From NCBI GenBank assembly GCA_964036315.1, contig OZ038511.1, forward strand, positions 1,774,626-1,838,625: DNA of 64,000 bases, given 5' to 3'. Origin of the DNA: Acanthosepion esculentum (Eukaryota > Mollusca > Cephalopoda > Sepiida > Sepiidae). The position numbers and the translations under genes are program-made. Shown piece by piece: positions 56,327 to 64,000 of this stretch (position 1 is the stretch's first letter; each line of letters begins with the position of its first letter). The notes below the pieces were generated by a model. That model was given only the letters and a program-made list of their open reading frames with translations. It had not been told where the DNA came from and ran no database searches.

Positions 56327-59050
56327 TAACAGCAAGGTACACCCTTTTCAAGGCCTGGGGACCATTTGTGTGTATAGGAGTGGAGGATAATGGTTAACCC
56401 TGGCCTTGAACTGGTTAAGATTGTAGTGATCTGGGAAACATCCTGTTGTGAGTCAGTTCCACAGGGCAATGGTTTGTGGGAAGAAGCTGCTCGAGTGGAA
56501 CTTCTCACTAATGGAATACACAAGGAATGTGAGTGGTTTGCCACTCTATAAGTGGTATGGCATGTTCTCGCTGTGAACATTTACTTTCAGTGGGACCAGG
56601 AAATACAGTTCATTCGAGCACCTTCTGTGGAAGTAGCAGTAGAGCAGCAAGAGACTTGCCACATCCTGTCTGTGAGAGAGAGAGAGGTTGAAGGGTGGAG
56701 AATAATTAATCTCCCACAAGTGTTCAAAGACATCTTTGAACTCTATCAACGCTGGAGAGTGAGGTCTAGGCAACACCCACCCAAATTTGTACAGTACTTC
56801 ACTTTTGGCCTGATCTGACTATTGTAAAAGTAGAGGATAGCAGGAGGAGTCAGGTACTTACTAGAGTGATACAGAGAGCCAACCATTTTACCTGTATCCT
56901 TAGCAATGGATTGTATGTACTAGTTCCACTTCAGGTCGGGTGTGAGTTTAAGGCCTGACAGTCTTTAAGGCATGGTGCTTCACCAAAGAGAACCTCTGTT
57001 CAAACTGATTGGTGGTAATTCAGGGTCAGATCAGCAATCATGGAATGTAACTAGTTTGGTCTTTGAGGCATTGAATGTAACCAGTCTGTTTTTACCCTAT
57101 TGCATTGTTTGTGCAAGATTGAAAGAAATATCAGTCACCAGTCTCTGACAATCGAGAGTTTCAGAGGTGTGTCCCTATATAGTCATATCATCAGCATAGA
57201 TGTTTACAAATGATCTAAGTATATTCTTAGACAGTTCATTTATGAAAAGCAAAAAGAGTGTTGGTCCAAGGAGTGGCCCCTGGGGGACACCTGCATTGAT
57301 CTCTAGGGTTCCATAGGACTGGCCATTGATGATTACTTTCATAGACATACCAGTTAGGAAGGGTATTAAGATCAAGAAGATCCTTCCAGTGATTCCATAA
57401 CTGGAGAGCTTGTGTAGTAAGCCTTTGTGCCACACTTTCTCAAAGGCTTTGAGATATCTAGTACTATGGTCCTGGAGGTGTGTTTGTCATCAAGAGCTTC
57501 ACTGATTCTGTGAGTGATGGTAGTTAGGACATTATCAGTAGATCAGGCTAACCAAAACCCATACTGCTTGTTGCTAAAGAGGTTGTTCCTTTCTAGGAGT
57601 TTGATGACCCTCTTATTGATTATGACCTCAAAAACCTTGCTAAAGATGCTGAGGAGACTTATAGGTCTGTACTGGGAGGGGGAAGATTGCATGCCTGCAT
57701 TCTAGAAAACAGTGCATATGCTTGACACTTTCCAGTGGGAAGCAGTGGTTGAATAACTTTGCTAGGATTGGGGATAATTCCAGGATGATGTTCTTAAGGG
57801 AAAACACTGGAATTTTGTCTGGACCTGTGGCTATTTTAGGATCAAGACCTTTGATAAGTGTAGAGACTTCTTGTGCAGTGATGATAATATTACTGAGATT
57901 GTGCTTGGTGAAAGGAGGCCTTCGTCATCTAATGTTGAGTTAGAGGCTCATGCATAGCTTCACTTGGTGTTTTCTAGAACATTTTGCAGCAATTGTGGGC
58001 AGTTCTAAATGCAGTGAGCACTGAACTACATCACTTCACTCCTTGTGATAGATATTGAAGTAATTGTTTCAGTAAGTTATGACTGCAGCACATTCAGTGG
58101 TGAACCAGGCTTGACTGTTTTGTTTTTGCTGGAATTTTGGCAGGGGGTATAAAATTCTCTATTCCAGAAAGGATCCAATCAGAGTCAAGGGAAGCAGCTT
58201 TTGAGTCAGCATGATTGAAGAAGCTTGTTAGGGGAGCTTCTATCATGTAGGATTGAAAGCTGTCTCAGTCTGCCTTTGCATAGCGAAAAATTGTTCTATG
58301 GAACAGTATATCAGAGAATGATTTAGGTTTTGGCATCAATCTAGGCACTGATTAGGGAATGGTCTGATGTGCCTAGTGGAGGTAGAACTTTTGATAAGCA
58401 TTTATCAGAGCAGGAAGTTAGGGAAAGTGTGAGAAGGTTCACCTGATGTCCAGTCATGTCTGGGACCTGGGTAGGTTCTCCAATGATCTGGGTTAGCTCA
58501 CAGGTGATGGAGATGACTTTGCAATATCTGCCTTCAACATTGGTTCTGTTGGAGTGGACTAGCCACTCTTTATGATAGATACTGAAGTCAATGCAGACAT
58601 GAAAGCAGGCCAAGGGGAATTGAGTGAGGATATTATCAATCTTCTCAGATATTCGGTTGAAGATTACCATTCTTTCATCCTGAGGATGGTAGAGAGCAAA
58701 GACAAATGTGGTACTATGGATGGATAAGTGCCACACAGAAGCACATGAAATCAGATTCCTCATTTTTTGCATCCCTGTCATAGTCCTTGATGTAGGCTCC
58801 AAGTCAGTGGCCATGGTGATTTAGGTGGTCATGTTTGGCTATAAGAGGTGAGTAGCCTGGGACAGTGAACTCCCCTAGTGCACATGAAGCATTGATATCA
58901 GTTTCAGAAAGTAAGAGGAGGTCTGGTTTAGATTGGAGAAGATCATGTTCCACTTCTGGAAAGTTGGAATATAGACCTCTCACATTGGTGTGGGAGATGG
59001 TATATGAGGGGTCTACTTATTTTTTTCTTTTTTTTAGGTTGGGTTTGATT
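56327..59050 (-). pseudogene. Family B LINE: APE endonuclease plus reverse transcriptase, nearly complete
   Basis: The domain order on the minus strand is complete. 59000-58870 reads FPEVEHDLLQSKPDLLLLSE, then TDINASCALGEFTVPGYSPL, the endonuclease N-terminus with its P-D-L-L-x-L-x-E-T motif. 58814-58341 continues through VCIDFSIYHKEWL, where the family has G-D-F-N, to LGTSDHSLI with S-D-H intact. After a decayed linker, 57435-57175 carries GLLHKLSSYGITGRIFLILI, NAGVPQGPLLGPTLFLLFIN and IYADD, the RT palm with its active site. 56776-56327 carries the C-terminal part (SHRQDVASLLLLYCYFHRRC, then frame-shifted ARTCHTTYRVANHSHSLCIP). G+C is higher and fewer bases are lost than in family A, so this insertion looks younger, but stops and shifts remain. 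It is probably Jockey/I-like. Confidence 0.85.
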
Positions 59051-59059
59051 GGATTCATG

Positions 59060-59815
59060 TGTGCATTGTAGTAGGCAGAGAGACAGACACACATGCAGGA
59101 GTTGCATGTATAAATAACTTGGAGAGAATCACCCAGAGATACAGCCATAGCAGTACCCTTCATCATGATATCAAGAGGCCCCATTGGAGACTACTGCACG
59201 ACCCAGAAACCATTCACAAAATGGCAGTACAGTAGCCTAGATATTATACATGTGCTGATAGGATAGTGTCCTTTGTAATTACTCGAAGGTTCAGATACCT
59301 CCAGCACCATTAATGAAGAGACACTCAACCCAGGAAAGAAAATACATGTGTGATGCTCCAAATGGACATGTCGTGACTGCCCAGAAGTCAAGGCAACAAA
59401 ACTCCTCATTGGGTCAGAACCATTGTACAGGTTTGAGACAAGCTTGCCCATATACTTGAGGCCTAACACAGCCAATGGTAAAAGTGTGTGTTTAATGAGG
59501 GTTACATGTGCATCACCTAACCCATTTGAATTAGTATGGGAGAGGATTATAATGGCAGAGGCAAGTATACAGGTAATTTATCTATTCAAGAGAAGAGAAA
59601 AATATTCAGGCCTACAAAGGAGAAGCATTATGGATAGGGAGTGTGAAACAGTTATAGAGTTTTAACTTAATATAAGTCCCAGTATTCAATTTTTTTTAGG
59701 GGTCTACTGTAACACAGAAATTTAAGGAAAAAAATTAAATAAAAATGGTTGCATGTAACAGTTCAAAAGATAAAAAAATCTAACCAAAAGACATTGTCAA
59801 AAACATATGGCAGGA
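59060..59815. other. LINE 5' leader or flanking DNA, unassigned
   Basis: The stretch to about 59480 has the same raised G+C as the family B LINE and may be its 5' UTR. ORFs on both strands (59191-59475 -, 59423-59665 +) have no known motif. Confidence 0.4.
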
Positions 59816-59819
59816 AGAG

Positions 59820-59821
59820 CA

Positions 59822-59868
<47 letters not shown>
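59820..59868. repeat. (TA)n microsatellite
   Basis: About 45 uninterrupted bases of alternating AT. Confidence 0.95.
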
Positions 59869-59869
<1 letters not shown>

Positions 59870-59977
59870 TAATGTTCAGAGTTGAATCAGACCAGGAAAC
59901 AGTAGTATTAAAAAGTGCTTAATACACAGGTAAAAAAAAAAACGAGAGTAAAAATAACATGTAGAGCTTTTAACTTT

Positions 59978-60634
59978 AAAAATCAGGAGGTCAGTTGAAC
60001 CCACTAACTTGGTTTCAACTTTAGGGTATCCTCAGGTGATTTTTTATCAAATGACCACCTAACAATTTTTTTTTTTTTTTTAAACTAAATAACGCTGCAT
60101 TATTACTTTAAAAAATAAGTAAACAAACACACAATGCTGGAGTAATAGAAAGGGAGGAGGAGGATGTGAAGAAGAAAGGAAGAAAAGCAAGTGTATTGAA
60201 AATGCATCAGTGGGGGGGGGGGGCTAAATTTCATTTTTGTTTTTTTCCAGCTTTATATGCACTAAAGAAAAATTTTCTGATATGGAAGCAAGGACTTAAG
60301 ATTGCTGGTTTAAAAGGTTTTTTGTATCCGGGAATGTCATAATTGCTAATTTTTCCTGTTGGCAGAGATTGCAAATATGGTTGTTGTATGTTTTTGATTT
60401 TTTAAAAATTTTCCAACTTATCAATGGATACCTGTCATTTTTTTTTTAAATTCCTCCTCCCTTTCGATTACATTCAATGTTGAGCATTTGTTTATTTATT
60501 TTTGAAAATAAAGTGTTCTTTAGTTTTATAAAAAATTTTTTAAAAAGTGTTAGGTGGTCATTTGATATGAAATTGCTTAAGGATATCGTAATGTTGAAAC
60601 CAAGGTAGTGGATTTAAGTGACCTCCTGATTTTT
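59978..60634. repeat. Long imperfect inverted repeat with 450-bp spacer
   Basis: The left arm 59978-60080 (AATCAGGAGGTCAGTTGAAC ... CAAATGACCACCTAACA) is answered by the right arm 60535-60634 (TGTTAGGTGGTCATTTGATA ... GACCTCCTGATTTTTG). They match over about 95 bases with roughly 15-20% differences. The spacer contains T and G homopolymers (60066-60081, 60212-60222) and no ORF. The shape is that of a MITE or fold-back transposon. Confidence 0.75.
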
Positions 60635-60639
60635 GTAGT

Positions 60640-60644
60640 GTGTA

Positions 60645-60690
<46 letters not shown>
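60640..60690. repeat. (TA)n(CA)n compound microsatellite
   Basis: TATATATATA followed by about 30 bases of CA repeats, immediately left of the palindrome at 60.7 kb. Confidence 0.95.
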
Positions 60691-60692
<2 letters not shown>

Positions 60693-60707
60693 TTAGTTGT
60701 ATGGATG

Positions 60708-60790
60708 GATGTGAGTTTATAACCCTAGGTTTCACGATTGTTTCTCTGAGGATTGCAAAAGTGTGAAACCTAGGGTTATAAACTCACATC
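60708..60790. repeat. Perfect 28-bp inverted repeat with 27-nt loop
   Basis: The arms 60708-60735 (starting GATGTGAGTTTATAACCCTA) and 60763-60790 are exact reverse complements. A further 12 bases of near-match (ACTTAGTTGTAT / ATAAACTAAGT) flank them with a 5-base offset. CA microsatellites lie on both sides, at 60660-60690 and 60844-60878. Confidence 0.95.
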
Positions 60791-60843
60791 TATAAACTAA
60801 GTATGTTAGCTCTATCACTGATATTAAGTGCTTTTCAATAAGT

Positions 60844-60844
60844 A

Positions 60845-60886
<42 letters not shown>
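60844..60886. repeat. (CA)n(TA)n compound microsatellite
   Basis: About 34 bases of CA followed by TATATATA. Together with 60640-60690 it frames the 60.7-kb inverted repeat. Confidence 0.9.
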
Positions 60887-60985
60887 CTAGACTTGGAAAG
60901 CCCCCTTTTTTGTTTTTTATTTATTTTTTGGCCTCCTATTATTATATAATATTTTAAATAATTATATATATGTATATATAAATGA

Positions 60986-61085
60986 AAAGAAAGAACAGTA
61001 AGATATAAAATCCGGTGTTCTTATAGATATTTTTATTTTTACACAATAGTGCTCAATGTAAATTTACAGAGCATTAATATTATAA
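60986..61085 (+). repeat. Dispersed microsatellite-linked repeat, copy 2
   Basis: GAAAGAACAGTAAGATATAA, CCGGTGTTCTT and AGTGCTCAATG...ACAGAGCATTAATATT match 29068-29160. The copy runs directly into the palindrome at 61.08 kb and follows a TA-rich stretch. Confidence 0.65.
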
Positions 61086-61242
61086 ATTAATTGATTTAAA
61101 ATGTTTTTTTCGCTACACAGTGATAACCATGTTTCAAAAATGGAAGCTAAAAGCTTCGAATTTAATAACAAAATTAAATTCGAAGCTTTTAGCTTCCATT
61201 TACTGTGTAGCGAAAAAAACATTTTAAATCAATTAATTTATA
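61081..61242. repeat. 70-bp-arm palindrome with a one-sided 16-nt insertion
   Basis: Outer arms 61081-61121 and 61202-61242 are perfect reverse complements over 41 bases (left starts TATAAATTAATTGATTTAAA). Inner arms 61138-61166 and 61173-61201 are perfect over 29 bases. The loop is the 6 bases at 61167-61172. Only the left side has 16 extra bases between outer and inner arms (61122-61137). A (GT)n(AT)n microsatellite follows. Confidence 0.96.
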
Positions 61243-61271
61243 ATATATATATCTGTGTGTGTGTGTGTGTG

Positions 61272-61315
<44 letters not shown>
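61243..61315. repeat. (GT)n(AT)n compound microsatellite
   Basis: GTGTGTGTGT followed by about 40 bases of TA repeats. Confidence 0.95.
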
Positions 61316-61316
<1 letters not shown>

Positions 61317-61749
61317 GAATAAATTAACTGTGACCACAGAATCATTAATCTTAAATGGAATCTGTTTTTTTAATGTAATTTTCAGTAAGAAATTGATTAT
61401 TTGATTTTTTTTAATTCTTTCAACAATTTAACTGTTTCTCTGATTTTCTTAAACATTTTAATATAACAGTAATGTAACACAGTTATTTCCTTAAAATTTG
61501 TTTTTACAAATCTTTGTAGGTATTTTTCTTATAAAACCCAAAAAATAATTAAGAACAAAAATGTTTACATAAAAAAAGAGAAGTGGGTTTTTGATGTTTT
61601 GAGGATATGTTGGTTTGTCTATTTTTAAATATTTTTCTAAGAAACTATGTTGCAAATGAGATAAAAGTCAGATGGTCATGGCCACCAAAATTCATTGCTA
61701 AAGTGGAAATGGGAGACAGATACTAGTTGATGTCAAAATTGAAGGGGCA

Positions 61750-61863
61750 AGAGAGAGCTGAAGATCAAAGCAATAAGTTTAAGTCTTAAATTTATTGGTT
61801 TGATCTTCGTCTCTCTCTCTCTAAAGGAAATGAATTTGTTAAAGTTTAATTCATTTCCTTTAG
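61750..61863. repeat. Two adjacent hairpins
   Basis: The first hairpin has arms 61760-61781 and 61787-61808 (starting GAAGATCAAAGCAATAAG, 20 of 22 paired, 5-nt loop), prolonged by AG/CT repeats on each side. The second has arms 61821-61836 and 61848-61863 (CTAAAGGAAATGAATT, 16 of 16 paired, 11-nt loop). They are 12 bases apart, separated by CT repeats. Confidence 0.9.
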
Positions 61864-62940
61864 GCCTCACACAATTTACAAGTAAAAGATTCTAAATAAC
61901 TTGTAAGCTTGTTTTATGAACACAAAAAAGTAAATTCTATCACGTGTCTACCATACAATTTAGAAATAAAAAAAAAAACATTTCTCCAAAAACACCATTC
62001 TATGAAATGACTGGCTTGTCTAAGCTTACTGTCACACAGTGATTCTCCTGGATTAATAATTGCATCATCTTCAGTGCTTCACCTTTGTAAACAAATTTAA
62101 ATTGAAAAAAATCCTTAAATAACATTAACTGTCAATGATTATTTTTTAATATTTTATTTATGTTTTGTAATCTAAACCAGTTGCATGAATAATCAACCTC
62201 AAAAGAAAAAAAAAGAAGAAAATTACCCCAGTATCTAAAATTTGTGCAAAAGCCACAGTAGAGCAATTTTATGAAGAAGAAAATGTTATTTTGCAATTCT
62301 GTATCCATCGTGTTAATTCCCAAATTAAGAAATTAGCAATTTTAAATTTGAGCAGTATTTCCAATTGGGATAAGTTGTTTTATTTAAATTTTGAATTGAT
62401 ATGTCTAATTTGTTTTTGATATTTTGTTACAAAGATTCAGTTATTATGGTTTAATAATGTTTTGTAAAATTTTAGTCAAAATGTTTGACTTTATTCAGAT
62501 ATTCATTATTGAGATTCAAGTTATTTGCTGTTGATATTTTAAATGTGATCTTTATATTATGAATCAATAATTATAAATCAATCTAAATCCTTTTACTTAA
62601 AAAAACAAACAATTTGAATGTATTTTGAACATGTTCTTAAAGAAGGAAGCTCTGATTAAAAGTTCTACCACAAAGATATGCACTGTAACACTATTGTTTG
62701 TCTAGTCATGTTACAATATTTTTTTATTTTTACATATAATTTATTATTGGACTTGGATTTTAACATTTAAAAAAGATTTGTAGGTATTTGCTGTTTCTTT
62801 ATATACAATAAAAATTTTAATTATATTTTTGTTTTCAGTTTTAATAATAATTATAGCATATTGTATTGCAATTTTCTCATGAAATACTATAAAAATGAAA
62901 TTTCCCAAAAGTAAAGAATCAAGGAACATTTGAAAAAGAA
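61864..62940. other. AT-rich DNA, nothing recognised
   Basis: No exon, RNA gene or transposon motif on either strand. Confidence 0.6.
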
Positions 62941-62945
62941 AATTG

Positions 62946-62948
<3 letters not shown>

Positions 62949-62995
<47 letters not shown>

Positions 62996-63000
62996 TACAC
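62949..63000. repeat. (AT)n(AC)n compound microsatellite
   Basis: About 35 bases of TA, then ACACACACAC. The dispersed repeat (AGTGCTCAATACAGAGCAGA, 63054-63090) follows about 50 bases later. Confidence 0.95.
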
Positions 63001-63099
63001 AAGGTTGGTATAAATGGAATAAATTTCCAGTAACCAAAAACACTTTTTTAAAAAGTGCTCAATACAGAGCAGAGCAAATAATATTTATTTAAAAATTAT

Positions 63100-63740
63100 A
63101 TAATATCACTACAAAAATAGCTATTTTGTTTCAGCACTACTGGTGTCTTGTCAAGTGATGGTGTTGCAAGTAAAATAAAGAGTTCAAAACCAACCACTAC
63201 CCCTAATGGAGAAAATATTTTTTATGTAAGATGTAATGGCCAATCAAATTACAAGTATATGACAATTCAAATAAAGCAATAATGGACCTTAGATACTTAT
63301 TTTAAAGCATTAACAAAATGTATTAGATTTTATAGGAAATCAGGATAACTAATTAATCTCCAATTTATTATGCAATAAAAAATAAAAGTTATTAATATTA
63401 AACTCTAAATATAACCATGCATCAAGTTTAGAAACTAACAAAATTATACAAAGAAAAAAACAGAAAACTCCAAATCTGAGTAATAGTAAGAGGTACAATA
63501 TATGGCTACAGAACCAGTTATATTGATAGGGTCATGATGAGAGATTTAGTGGACAAAGGTTTATTTGTGACTAGATATACAGAAATCATGTCATAATAGA
63601 CAAACGCATAAATATGATTGAATATATAAGCACACAAATATACGAACGACAAACAAATTCGTTAAGATTCAATCATCCAACTACAGAATCAACACATACC
63701 ACCCATCAAAATTGCACAAACATGGGAAATCAATATGTAA
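63100..63740. other. AT-rich DNA, nothing recognised
   Basis: No supported feature. Confidence 0.6.
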
Positions 63741-63744
63741 ATAC

Positions 63745-63806
63745 ATAAACCCATGCACACACACACACATATCTATAAAAAAAACATACACATACATATA
63801 CATATT

Positions 63807-63838
<32 letters not shown>
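63745..63838. repeat. (CA)n and (TA)n microsatellites
   Basis: CACACACACACA at about 63756-63768, an ACATACATA-type stretch, and a TA run at 63810-63836. The window ends in similar low-complexity sequence. Confidence 0.9.
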
Positions 63839-63842
<4 letters not shown>

Positions 63843-64000
63843 TCTTTTAACCAAGTAAATTAAGAAATATAAAATAGAAAGATGTGGTGATAGGAGCACC
63901 AATGAATGCAATATATATTAGTCACATCATAGCATGCAAAAGCATATATAAACAATATACATATATATACAAGTGCACAACAATAAAAATATCAATAAAG

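Noticed and set aside
61101..61322. ORF running through the palindrome and microsatellite
   Set aside because: Its tail is a translated GT/AT repeat (V-C-V-C, Y-I-Y-I), and its body is one arm of an inverted repeat followed by the other.
62744..63043. 99-codon minus-strand ORF
   Set aside because: It contains a translated AC/AT microsatellite, and the remainder has no recognised domain.
2995..63838. CRISPR-like arrays among the tandem repeats
   Set aside because: All tandem repeats are di- or mononucleotide microsatellites, there is no repeat-spacer structure, and the genome is clearly eukaryotic.
52319..64000. HExxH zinc-site exon of the M13 peptidase
   Set aside because: I looked for the GHE-[IL]-T-H segment and for an exon beginning in the required phase. 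Nothing fitted, so it is taken to lie outside the window.

Overview
The window is an AT-rich stretch of an animal genome. It holds nine internal exons of one intron-rich host gene on the + strand, surrounded by relics of transposable elements. Invertebrate origin, probably a mollusc and perhaps a cephalopod such as an octopus, is an inference. It rests on the very long AT-rich introns, the mixture of Penelope-like, Ty3/Gypsy, RTE-like and Jockey-like retroelements with Tc1/mariner transposons and tRNA-derived SINEs, and the many TA and CA microsatellites. Nothing in the sequence fixes the species.

The host gene is an M13-family zinc metallopeptidase (neprilysin / endothelin-converting-enzyme type). 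Its exons lie at 3309-3395, 8529-8662, 14647-14740, 21482-21610, 44054-44152, 47984-48061, 49811-49914, 50524-50582 and 52267-52318. All have GT-AG borders and their phases join into one open frame of about 279 codons. They cover the middle of the ectodomain, up to the conserved Asn-Ala-aromatic and FPAGILQPP segments. The N-terminal membrane anchor must lie left of the window. The zinc-binding HExxH exon must lie right of it, because nothing like it was seen in the last 11.7 kb. One intron (21611-44053) is 22.4 kb long.

Region by region: 1-1.4 kb, a mariner element with near-matching ends, inserted in a non-LTR retrotransposon (called family A here). 4.1-5.9 kb, an 88-bp direct duplication, a 39-bp-arm palindrome and an unrecognised broken ORF. 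6.5-7.2 kb, an RTE-like LINE relic (-). 10.3-10.95 kb, a second, badly decayed mariner. 15.8-16.1 kb, a 5S rRNA/tRNA composite SINE-like repeat. 16.1-17.9 kb, a Ty3/Gypsy protease-RT-RNase H relic (-). 20.3-20.9 and 23.2-23.4 kb, unclassified repeat-like islands. 23.4-23.8 kb, a tRNA-derived SINE (-). 23.8-24.9 kb, a Penelope-like element (-). 25.6-26.5, 32.1-32.7, 34.1-35.6, 51.1-52.2 and 53.3-53.6 kb, further family A copies. 29.4-31.0 kb, a second Ty3/Gypsy relic (-) between short LTR-like repeats. 36.4-41.7 kb, a LINE (-) split by a third Ty3/Gypsy element with 153-bp LTRs. 42-42.85 and 55-55.75 kb, Tc1-like transposase relics (-). 44.46-45.2 kb, an internally deleted mariner with TA flanks. 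56.3-59.05 kb, a long APE-type LINE (family B, -). 59.8-64 kb, large inverted repeats and microsatellites.

No operon, CRISPR array, intact tRNA or rRNA gene, or clear new defence or biosynthetic system is visible. The points most worth a second look are the 5S-tRNA composite repeat, the mariner with an in-window empty site and a lost catalytic Asp, the LTR-in-LINE nesting, and the long near-perfect palindromes at 4.4, 60.7 and 61.1 kb.
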